Shown piece by piece: positions 1 to 8,900 of a stretch of 34,547 bases of DNA (position 1 is its first letter; every line of letters begins with the position of its first letter). The notes beneath the pieces were generated by a model. It saw only the letters and a program-made list of their open reading frames with translations. It had not been told where the DNA came from and made no database searches. The position numbers were made by a program, and so were the translations under genes. This DNA is from Methylobacterium goesingense (GTDB lineage: Bacteria; Pseudomonadota; Alphaproteobacteria; Rhizobiales; Beijerinckiaceae), in assembly GCF_022179225.1 (NCBI RefSeq), contig NZ_BPQL01000060.1, positions 1 through 34,547 on the forward strand, given 5' to 3'.

Positions 1-365
1 CAAGGCGGAGGCGACGCGGCTGTCCGGGCGTCGAGCTCCGCCCTGTAGATCGCCGGATCGATCTGGAAGAGCACGTCGCCCTTACCCACGAGGCTGCCCT
101 CCTCGAAGGTGCGCTGCTGGATGATGCCGGAGACCTGCGCCCGGACCTCGGCCACGCGGGTCGAGGCCAGCCGTCCCGGCAGGTCGAGTATGCGTGGTAT
201 GGTGGTCGCCACGACGGTCACGGTCGAGACGTCCATGGGCGGCGTCTCCGCCCCGGGCGTCGTCGGGTCGGTGGCGCTCGGCTTGCAGCCGCACAGGGCC
301 AGGATCACGACCCACGGCGCGATCACCGGTACGATGGGCAGGCGTCTGCGTTCACGCTCTCGCAT
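1..365 (-). CDS. RND efflux periplasmic adaptor lipoprotein (AcrA/MexA type), 3' part outside window
   Basis: The frame read leftward from the ATG at 363-365 begins with basic residues, a hydrophobic stretch and the lipobox LALCGC, so the product is predicted to be a lipoprotein. Further on come LPGRLAST, VAEVRAQVSGII and VLFQIDPAIYRAEL, the typical N-terminal beta-barrel and first lipoyl half-motif of AcrA/MexA adaptors. These adaptors link an inner-membrane RND pump to an outer-membrane channel. The gene is cut by the window edge; an RND pump gene is expected beyond it. An AGGA at 377-380 may be the ribosome site. It follows the TetR gene by 54 bases on the same strand, so it is probably co-transcribed with it. 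The last ten or so codons before the edge (after AELDAR) do not look like the usual Ala/Leu-rich coiled coil, whereas a one-base shift gives SRVASAL. A frameshift or sequence error there is possible. Confidence 0.8.
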   Translation of the reverse strand, partial: MRERERRRLPIVPVIAPWVVILALCGCKPSATDPTTPGAETPPMDVSTVTVVATTIPRILDLPGRLASTRVAEVRAQVSGIIQQRTFEEGSLVGKGDVLFQIDPAIYRAELDARTAASPPP

Positions 366-419
366 GGGTCTGTGGGTCCTTGGTCCGGGATGGTGGGAAG
401 GACGGTCCGGCGGGACCGC

Positions 420-983
420 TCAGTCGGGAAGGGTCATCGCAACCAGTCGCCGACGGAGGGCGGGGAGGTCCGGCATCGGGCCGCCGTCGTCGCGCAGGAG
501 ACCGGCGAGCCAGACCCCGTCGGCGGCGAGCCGCACGATCTCCAGCGTCGGATGATCGTCGGTCGCGTGGTGCCGCCGGACGAACCTGGCGAACCACGCC
601 GCCGTGACCCGTCGCAGGCTCGGTTCGGTCAGCGACGAGATGTAGAGGGCCGTCCACTGGCTGCCCTGGTTCAGCAACAGGTCGTCCAGGGTCACCGTCA
701 CATAGGCCCGGGTGAAGCGGCCGTACGGCTGCGGATCGGTCGCCATCGCCGCCTTGATGTCGGCATCGAGCTTCTCCAGGAGTTCGGCGACCACGGCGTC
801 GATGAGTGCCTGCTTGCTCGCGAAGTGGTGGAACATCGCGCCCTTGGTGACGCCTGCCGCCGCGCAGACCGCCTGAACGGTCACGGCGGAGAGCCCTTGC
901 TCGATGGCCAGATTGGCCGCGCAATCGAGGAGCGTGCGCCGAACGAGCTCTGGCTGCTTCCTGCGGCGGTAGGCGTTCTCCAT
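420..983 (-). CDS. TetR/AcrR family transcriptional repressor
   Basis: This 187-residue protein has the TetR layout. The N-terminal helix-turn-helix spans about residues 34-60, with VTVQAVCAAAGVTKGAMFHHF as the recognisable DNA-binding core and FxSKxxL following it. A variable C-terminal ligand-binding region follows. The ATG lies only two bases after the TGA of the SMR pump gene, and an adaptor lipoprotein gene follows, so it sits inside an efflux operon. It most likely represses that operon and binds a drug or cationic ligand of the pumps. The palindrome upstream of the pump gene (1361-1378) is the obvious candidate operator. The ligand cannot be told from sequence. Confidence 0.9.
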   Translation of the reverse strand: MENAYRRRKQPELVRRTLLDCAANLAIEQGLSAVTVQAVCAAAGVTKGAMFHHFASKQALIDAVVAELLEKLDADIKAAMATDPQPYGRFTRAYVTVTLDDLLLNQGSQWTALYISSLTEPSLRRVTAAWFARFVRRHHATDDHPTLEIVRLAADGVWLAGLLRDDGGPMPDLPALRRRLVAMTLPD

Positions 984-985
984 GG

Positions 986-1330
986 TCAGTGCCCCGTCGA
1001 AGTCGAGAACACCTGCATCACCATCACGCCGCCGACGATCATGGCGATCCCGACGAGCGCGGGCAGATCAAGGGATTGTTTGAACACTGTGGCGCCGATC
1101 ACGGCGGTGAGGACGACGCCGACCCCGCTCCAGATGGCGTAGGTGATCCCGAGCGGCATCACCTTCAGGGCATGCGTCATCAGGTAGAACGCGCCGGCAT
1201 AGAATGCTGCCATCGCCAGCGTCGGCACGAGCCGTGTGAACTGCTCAGACTTCTGCAGGAAGGTCGTGCCCGCAACCTCGCAGAGGATGGCGACGGTCAA
1301 GGCGGCATAGGCGAAGGCTTGGCTCGGCAT
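986..1330 (-). CDS. Small multidrug resistance (SMR/EmrE-type) efflux pump
   Basis: The protein has 114 residues and four predicted membrane helices, the normal SMR size. It aligns by eye with EmrE along its length. The essential membrane glutamate is E18 in LCEVAGTT (EmrE E14), and GITYAIWSGVG carries Y64 and W67 in the substrate-pocket region. The tail FSTSTGH closely resembles that of EmrE. Such pumps work as antiparallel dimers in the inner membrane, exchanging protons for cationic drugs, quaternary ammonium compounds or guanidinium-like compounds. The aromatic drug-type pattern fits a Qac/EmrE pump better than a Gdx guanidinium exporter, but this is inference. It is the first gene of the minus-strand group and is followed after two bases by a TetR gene. 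Confidence 0.93.
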   Translation of the reverse strand: MPSQAFAYAALTVAILCEVAGTTFLQKSEQFTRLVPTLAMAAFYAGAFYLMTHALKVMPLGITYAIWSGVGVVLTAVIGATVFKQSLDLPALVGIAMIVGGVMVMQVFSTSTGH

Positions 1331-1357
1331 GGTCTCACCGGTGGATCGATGAGCACA

Positions 1358-1385
1358 TACATACAGACCGTTCGGTATCTTTCAA
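1358..1385 (-). promoter_or_regulatory. Predicted promoter of the SMR-TetR-adaptor operon
   Basis: On the minus strand TTGAAA at 1385-1380 is followed, after 16 bases, by TATGTA at 1363-1358 (or after 17 by ATGTAT). Both are good sigma-70-like elements, and the SMR start codon lies about 27 bases further on. The region is visibly more AT-rich than its surroundings. No transcription start is known; this is read from sequence only. Confidence 0.55.
1361..1378. promoter_or_regulatory. Inverted-repeat operator, probably for the TetR repressor
   Basis: An 18-base palindrome of the form ATACNGANCGNTCNGTAT fills the space between the -35 and -10 of the efflux promoter. Size, symmetry and an ATAC/GTAT edge resemble AcrR/TetR operators, and its position would block RNA polymerase. 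The link to the TetR protein encoded at 420-983 is inferred from neighbourhood. Confidence 0.6.
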
Positions 1386-1767
1386 GTCACATTCCGCTTT
1401 CCGGCACAGGCATCGGTTATCGAAGGTCGGCAAAGGGCGGATGCCCGAGGCGATATGTGCGGGGCGACGGAATGGCGATCCACGCGTCCGAAAGGGGACA
1501 GGTGGGTCCCCACCCAACCCGATTGCAGGGCGGACGGACAGTTCCCGACCCAACCCAGCCGCTCATCGCATTTCAGCGCCGGCCTGTAAGCGGACGTTGT
1601 TCTGCAGCCCGCTGTCTGGGTAGGACCAACTGAGCACCACCCAACCGCTTTTCGATCACTGCAACAAAGGAAAAGCCGTTCCTCCGCTGAGTAAAGATCC
1701 CCGGGAGGACTTCCGACCTGAAGACCTAATTTGGGCCAAGAGCAAGGAGCATGTCTCGCTCCGGACC
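1386..1767. other. Intergenic stretch upstream of the efflux operon
   Basis: No convincing gene was found here. A reading frame open from 1624 runs into the doubtful ORF starting at 1768 but offers no ATG or GTG before that point. Overlapping frames on both strands have arbitrary composition and no recognisable motifs. Confidence 0.4.
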
Positions 1768-2091
1768 GTGTGGGCACGGGTCAAGCTGAACGCGGGGGTG
1801 GCCGCATGGCTACGGCAGCGGATCGGGCGTATCCGACGCGAGCGAATCGAGGTGGCGACCCTGCGGCTCCTGGAGATCCGCTCGAACGTCCGTGTGGAAA
1901 GCGACCGATACAAGCGAGAGGCGATGGCGGGTGAGACCGACGACCTCGCGGCCGGTGTCGCCCGCCAAGCGCTGAGGAGGGCCGCCGAACCCCACACCCT
2001 GGCGGCGGCGGCGCTTGCCGTGGATGCCGCGCGCTCAACCGTCGCCCGACGCCTCGGCCCAGACGTCGGAACGGGCCCCGCCTCGGCCTGA
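1768..2091 (+). CDS. Possible small hypothetical protein, doubtful
   Basis: The frame is open from the TAG at 1621-1623 to the stop at 2089-2091. The only standard start is a GTG at 1768, giving 107 residues. The predicted protein is alpha-helical and rich in Arg, Ala and Glu (RQRIGRIRRERIE, VARQALRRAAEP). The open frame upstream of the GTG also reads protein-like (DFRPEDLIWAKSKE), so this could be the 3' remnant of a longer, 5'-truncated gene. No family is recognised, and a chance GC-rich ORF is a real alternative. Confidence 0.3.
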   Translation: MWARVKLNAGVAAWLRQRIGRIRRERIEVATLRLLEIRSNVRVESDRYKREAMAGETDDLAAGVARQALRRAAEPHTLAAAALAVDAARSTVARRLGPDVGTGPASA

Positions 2092-2258
2092 CGGACCTAG
2101 AGGATCAACGAAGGCGGTTGGATTTAGCCGCCAAGCCCACGCATCGACGCCGCACCACCGATGCCTAGACGGACGTCCTACGGCGTCAGGAATGAATTGC
2201 GATAGGCATAGAGGAATACCCGGCCGTGGCGCATACTCGACGGCTCAGTGGAATTCCG

Positions 2259-2456
2259 ATGCCAGTCCTGCAACTCCGACGTCTGAAGCGGTCCTCGGCG
2301 GCGCAGGCGGCCGTCGTCGGTGCGACCCGCGCCCTGGAGGCGGCTTTTCCGATCATTCAGGACGAGGCGATGCTGGACCGGCTTCGCAACGCGGTCGCAG
2401 CCCTCATCCAGGCCGACGCCGCCGCCGAGCTTCAAGGATTGCCTGGGTCGGCCTAA
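2259..2456 (+). CDS. Possible small hypothetical protein (65 aa)
   Basis: The ATG at 2259 opens a 65-residue frame starting MPVLQLRRLKRSS and continuing with an amphipathic, alanine-rich helical part (ALEAAFPIIQDEAMLDRL). A GTG at 2226 would add 11 residues that look less natural, so the ATG was preferred. A weak purine-rich AGTGGA lies upstream. Third codon positions are strongly GC, as in the neighbouring real genes. No family is recognised. A strong hairpin follows about 90 bases downstream and could end its transcript. Confidence 0.4.
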   Translation: MPVLQLRRLKRSSAAQAAVVGATRALEAAFPIIQDEAMLDRLRNAVAALIQADAAAELQGLPGSA

Positions 2457-2547
2457 CGCTTGGCGGCGAGACCGCAGGCCACCATCATGGTCGTCGAAAT
2501 GCTGCGTATGGCCCCGGCTCAGGCATCCGCCCCGACAATGGGCAAAC

Positions 2548-2583
2548 GGAGGGAAAAACCCTCTCGACGGGATTTTTCCCTCC
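2548..2583. terminator. Strong hairpin, possible terminator
   Basis: The left arm GGAGGGAAAAACCC (2548-2561) pairs with 2569-2583 over 14 base pairs, leaving one unpaired A in the right arm and a 7-base loop. An A-run in one arm faces a T-run in the other, so it could work as a bidirectional terminator, although no long T-tract follows the stem. It separates the doubtful small ORFs from the peroxidase gene. Confidence 0.45.
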
Positions 2584-2917
2584 GACCTAAGGAATTTTAA
2601 ACCCTTACCCGGGGCTGGAACCGTGCCAGGTTCGCCTCACGGGCCGCCAATCGAAGCGTCGGCCAGAACCAAGCCATCGAGCGGTCCCGCGACCCCTTCG
2701 ATGACGCGCAGACCGAGATCGGCGAGTAGGCAACCGGGGTCGCGAGGCGCCGTAATCGCCGCCCGCAGCCCCTCCCGGCCCGTTCCATCCCCCTTCACGG
2801 CCATGGCCGATCCCCAAGGGTCAACCATCGGCCCGGCGCCGGTCCCGGCGCGACGCTCAACCGGGCGCGAGCGATGGCTCGCAGCCAGCCGCACCCTCAT
2901 GCCCCCTGGAGACCGCC
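2584..2917. other. Leader region of the peroxidase gene
   Basis: No convincing gene lies here. A minus-strand frame (2637-2900) reads protein-like over about 45 residues but lacks a family, a ribosome site and a neighbour, so it was not called. I see no clear sigma-70 promoter for the 8.7-kb gene that starts at 2918. Confidence 0.4.
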
Positions 2918-5900
2918 ATGTCCGTCACGTTCACGGTCGACACCAACGACCTTCGCAACATCCTCTCGCAGATCCGCATCGCGGAGGAGTTCGCGGCACC
3001 GGGCAACACGCGCACACTGCAAGAGATCATCGGGCCCGACGCAGCCCTGCTTCCGGCCGGCCTCCGGGCGGTCGACGGCAGCAACAACAACCTCCTCCCG
3101 GGGCAGAGCCTGCTCGGCGCGGCCGACCAGCCGTTCCCGCGTCTGCTCGCGACCCAATACACCACGGGAACGGGCTCGTTCGACCCTGACGGACCCGGTC
3201 CCTCACCGCTAACCACGAACAACGACTACAGTCTCAACGGCACGGTCATCGACACCAGCATCCGGACGGCGAGCAACCTCATCGTCGACATGAGCCCGCA
3301 TAACCCCGCCGCCATCGCAGCCTGGTTCGCGAACCCCATCGCCCAGGCGGCCTACGCCGCGGCCCACGGGGGCGAGGCGCCCCCCGCCGACTACGCCCCC
3401 ACCGCCACCGACATCGCCTTCATCCCGAACCAGTCGCCCGACATCGGGCTGTCGCCGCCCTTCAATGGATGGATGACCCTGTTCGGGCAGTTCTTCGACC
3501 ACGGCCTCGATCTGGCGACCAAGGGCGGCAACGGCTCCGTCATCGTCCCCCTGATGCCCGATGACCCGCTGATCGCCGGGGCCGACCACATCCTTGGGAA
3601 CGCGGACGACCTGCCGGCTTCGCAGCGGTTCATGTTGCTGACGCGGGCGACCCCGACGACCGGCCCCGGCGCCGACGGCGTGCTCGGCACCGCGGACGAC
3701 ATCCGCACGGCCGTCAACACCACCACGCCCTGGATCGACCAGAACCAGACCTACACGTCGCATCCCTCGCACCAGGTCTTCCTGCGCGAGTATGCGCGGG
3801 TCGACGTCACCCCCGGCGACGGCATCGACAACCCCATCACCCTCGCCACGGGCAACCTCCTCAACGGCGGCGCGGACGGCAAGGCCATCGCCAACTGGGC
3901 CGAGGTCAAGGCGCAGGCCAGGGTCATGCTCGGCATCGAGCTCGTCGACACCGACATCCACAACGTGCCGGTCCTGATGACCGACCCCTACGGCAAATTC
4001 ATACCCGGCGCCCACGGCTACGCGCAGATGCTGATGCGGCCCGACGCCACCCATACCACGACCTGGTTCCAGGAAGGCACGGCGGCCGGCATCCGCACGC
4101 TCGGCGCCGTCCAGACCGGCCACGCCTTCCTCGACGACATCGCCCACACCGCCGATCCCGTCGTTCAGGGACAGGCCGTGGCCGCAGACGCAGACGCTCT
4201 GACCGGCAACGCGGTGGCGTTCAACCCGCAGACGGGTGCCAACCTCGCCTACGACAACGAGTTGCTCGACAGGCACTTCATCACCGGCGACGGGCGCGGC
4301 AACGAGAACATCGGCCTCACCGCGGTCCACACCATCTTCCACTCGGAGCACAACCGTCTGGTTGAGGCCAACAAGCAGACCATCCTCGATTCCGGCGACC
4401 TGGCCTTCGTCAACGACTGGCTGCGGGTCGACATCACCGCCTTGCCGACGAGCCCCGCCCAGGTCGCGGCCCTGCAATGGGACGGCGAGCGCCTGTTCCA
4501 GGCAGCCAAGTTCGTGACTGAGATGGAGTACCAGCACCTCGTCTTCGAGGAGTTCGCCCGCACGGTGCAGCCGAACGTCGACCCGTTCGTGTTCAGCGCC
4601 AGCGCCGACATCAATCCGGCCATCACCGCCGAGTTCGCCCACGTCGTCTACCGGTTCGGGCACTCGATGCTCGCCGAGACGGTGGACCGCATCGGCTTCG
4701 ACATGCAGCCGGTCGACGCGGACCTCACCGTCGCCGGCACCCAGGAGCTCGGTCTGATCGAGGCGTTCCTGAACCCGCTCGCCTTCACGGCCAGCGGCGC
4801 CGACACGGAGGCGGCCGCCGGCGCCATCATCCGCGGGATGACCCGCCAGGTCGGCAACGAGATCGACGAGTTCATCGTCGACGCCCTGCGCAACAACCTG
4901 CTCGGGCTGCCGCTCGACCTCGCGACCCTCAACATCGCCCGCTCGCGCGAACAGGGCGTGCCGACGCTCAACGAGGCCCGCGCCGAGTTCTACGCGTCGA
5001 CCTCCGACGCCAAGCTGAAGCCATACACCAGCTGGATCGACTTCGCGCAGAACATCAAGAACCCGGCTTCGGTGATCAACTTCATCGCGGCCTATGGCGA
5101 GCATGACCTCGTCACCCAGGAGACGACCCTGGCCGGCAAGCGGGCGGCGGCGACGGCCTTGGTGTTCGGGGTCGCCGTCGACGTTCCGGACGATCCGTCG
5201 ACCCTCGCCGACGACGCCCACACCATCAATCCGGCCGACGACCGGCTGTCGTTCCTCAACGGCACCGGTGCCTGGAGCGCCGCCAATTCCGGCCTGAACG
5301 ACGTCGATTTCTGGATCGGGGGCCTCGCCGAGGAGAAGATGGAGTTCGGCGGGATGCTGGGCAACACCTTCAACTTCGTCTTCGAGACGCAGATGGAGAA
5401 CCTGCAGAACGGCGACCGCTTCTACTATCTCAGCCGCACCCAGGGCATGAACCTCCTCAACGAACTGGAGGCCAACACCTTCTCGGCCCTTGTCCAGCGC
5501 AACACCGATCTCGGCGACGAGGGCGCCTCGCACCTCAACGGATCTCTGTTCGGCCGCGCCGACCACATCCTGGAACTCAACCAGGTCAGGCAGGTCGGGG
5601 AGGACCCGACCCAGGACGACCTGCTGCACCAGATCCTCGATCCAAAGGTGGTGCGGGCGGCGCCAGGCGCCGACGTCGACGGGGACGGGCATGCCGACGG
5701 CGGCTATCTCAAGTTCAGCGGCGGCGAGCACGTCGTCCTCGGCGGGACCGAGGGCAACGACAGCCTCATCGGCGACAAGGGCATCGACACCCTCTGGGGC
5801 GACGGCGGCGACGATTACCTCAACGGCGGCATGGAATCCGACCAGATATTCGGGGGCGACGGCGACGACGTGATCGAGGACCCGTTCGGCGACGAGTTCA

Positions 5901-8900
5901 TCCGCGGCGGCGAGGGCAACGACGCCATCTCGGGCGGCCCGGGCCTCGACATCCTGTTCGGCGGCGGCGGCAAGGACTTCATCACGCACTCGACGGACCC
6001 GGGCGAGGTCTTCGCCGGGCGCGGGGACGACTTCGTCCTGGGCGGCAGCGCGGCCGACAACCTGATGGGCAACGAGGGCGACGACTGGATCGAGGGCGGC
6101 GAGGGCTTCGATTCGCTCTCCGGCGAGAACTCGCAGCTGTTCTTCAACAGCATCGTCATCGGCCACGACGTCCTCAACGGGCAAGGCAACGACACCGACT
6201 ACGACGGTGAGTCCGGCGACGACATCATGGTCCAGGGACCCGGCATCCAGCGCAACAACGGCATGCTCGGCTTCGACTGGTCGATCCAGAAGGGCGACCC
6301 GAACGACGGGGTCATCGACCTCGGCATCTCTCGGTTCGTAAACCAGCAGGCCCTGACGCTCCGCGACCGCAACGACGCCGTCGAGGCGGCCTCCGGCTGG
6401 AAGCACGACGACACCCTGATCGGCACCGACAACCCGACGGGGGCGGTCGGCGACCCCGCCGGCGGCATCGTCGGCGGCCCGGCGACCGACAGCATGCTGC
6501 TCTCGCAGAACGTTTCCTTGATCAACGGCTTCGAGGCCCTCCTCAAGCTGACCCCGGGGGCGATACGTGGACAGACCGTCGGAAACGACGCCACGCCGTT
6601 CGCTAACCTGCCCACCGACACGACCGTGTTCGACCCACAGAACGGGGGCGACATCCTGCTGGGCGGCGCCGGCAGCGATATCCTCAACGGCAAGGCCGGA
6701 AACGACATCCTCGACGGCGACCGCTGGCTCAACGTGCGGATCAGCATCCGCGACGCCGCCGGCGTCGAGGTCGCGACCGCCGACAGCCTCGCGGGCCAGA
6801 TGTTCACGACGCCGGCCGGCCTCGCGAGCGGAGCGGGCCCCCTCTACCTGGGCGGGATGGCCCTTCAGACGGCCCTCATGTCCAGGGCCGTCAACCCGGG
6901 CCAACTCTTCATCGTCCGAGAGATCCTCGACGCCGGGGCGGGGCCGGACGTGGATACGGCAGTGTTCTCCGACATCCGAGCTAACTACACGGTGACGAAC
7001 CTCGGCGATGGCAGCTTCCAGGTCAGCCACACCGGGTTCGGGGCCACACCTGCCCTGCGGTTCTCCGACGGCATCGACACGCTTCACAACATCGAACGCG
7101 CGCGGTTCTCGGATGGGGACGTCTTCCTCACGAACGTTCCCGCCACCGGCGCACCGACCATCAACGACACCACGCCGACGGAACTGGCGGCGCTCCAGGC
7201 GGGCGTGGGCGGCATCGTCGACCTCAACAGCCTGCCGGCGGCCTTTTCGTACCAATGGCAGTCCCAGAGCCTCGTCGGGAATGTCTGGACGGATATCGTG
7301 GGCGCGACGGGCCAGAACTTCACGCCGCAGCAGGCCCAGGTCGGGCACCAGGTCCGCGTCGCAGTGAGCTTCACCGACCGGGGCGGGTACGCGGAACGGG
7401 TCGTCTCGGCCCCCACCGATGTGGTGGGCGACAACATCGTCGGGACGGGCGCCGCCAACACGATCGTCGGAACGGCGGGTGCCGACCGTATCCTCGGGAA
7501 CGGTGGCAATGACATCATCAGCGCCGGGGCGGGTGACGACTTCGTCGACGGCGGGGCCGGCAACGACACCATCAACGGCGAGGCCGGCAACGATGCCCTC
7601 CAGGGCGGAACGGGCAACGACATCATCGACGCGGGCGCGGGCGACGACGTCGTGACCTGGAGCGGCGGCGTCGCGCTCGGTCCCGTCGTGCTCGTCGCGT
7701 CGGACGGGCGGGACGTCGTCAAGGGTGGCACCGAGGGCCCCGTCGGGGACACCTTCGTGGTCAACGGCACCCTCGGGCTCGCCGAGACCTTCAGGGTCTA
7801 CACGACCGCCGCCTGGGGCCTGGTCGCCGGCAACAGCGTCGCGACCCTCGCCGCCGGCACCGAGATCGTCGTCACGCGCAGCACCGGCACGGGAGCCAAC
7901 ATCGTCACGACGATCATCGCCGAGTTGCAGGAGATCGAGGAGATCAGGGTCGGGACCACGACCGTGTCGTCGCCGAACCCGCCGACCAATACGGGCGCCG
8001 GCGACAGCGTCCTCATCATCGGAAACTTCTCGGGCACGAGCCTGAACCTGAGCACCATCACCATCGACGGCACGGTCGGGAACGACACCGTCGACATTTC
8101 AAGCCTCGCGTCGGCCCACCGCATCGTGTTCCGCTCCGGCGGCGGCGTCGACACCATCGTGGGGACGCTTCGGTCGCAGGACGTCATCGAGCTTGCCCCC
8201 GGCGCGACGCGCGCCGATTACGTCGAGACCCATGCCAACGGCATGACGACGCTGACGCACGGCTCGCACAGCATCACCTTCGCAAGCTCCGGCACGCCCA
8301 CCATCGGCACGGTTCCGGCCACCGGCGGGGAGCAACCCGGCGGCGAGCCCGGGGGCGGAACCGGCACGGCGTCGCCGTTCGCGATGACGGCCGCCGATCT
8401 CGCCGGCCTCAAGGCCCTGGTGACCGGACAGCCCGTCCCCGGCGGGGACGACGACACCGCCGACATCGCGGGGGTCCGCCACCTGTCGGGCGCCGGCAAC
8501 AACCAGGCGCATCCGGAGTACGGGGCGGCCGACCAGCCCTTCATCCGGCTCACCGACGCCCATTACGGCGCCTACGACCCCACAACGGGCAACAACGCCC
8601 TGAACCCGCTGTTCGCCGGCCTCGACCCGCGCGCGATCAGCAACGTGCTCGGGACGCAGGAGGCCGACCTGCCGCACCAGGCCAACGGCTCGAACATCTT
8701 CTTCATGGCCTTCGGGCAGTATTTCGACCACGGCCTCGACTTCCTGCCGAAGAGCCCGGCCAATGGCACCATCGAGATCGGCGGCCCCGGTTCGGTCCGA
8801 ACGCCCACCAGCGACAATCCGGCCGACCTGACCCGAGGCGAGGTCGCGTCCATCGACGCGAACGGCGTCCCGCAACACCTCAACAAGACCTCTCCGTTCG

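Noticed and set aside
372..1142. Plus-strand 256-codon frame
   Set aside because: It is a shadow of the TetR and SMR genes on the minus strand.
2637..2900. Minus-strand 87-codon frame with a protein-like C-terminal half
   Set aside because: It has no family, no ribosome site and no supporting neighbour; noted only in the intergenic entry.
3209..7348. Minus-strand open frame of 1379 codons
   Set aside because: It is antisense to the peroxidase gene. The Asp/Gly-rich sense codons of a GC-rich gene remove stops on the other strand; the translation is Val/Arg/Asp-rich with no motifs or start signal.
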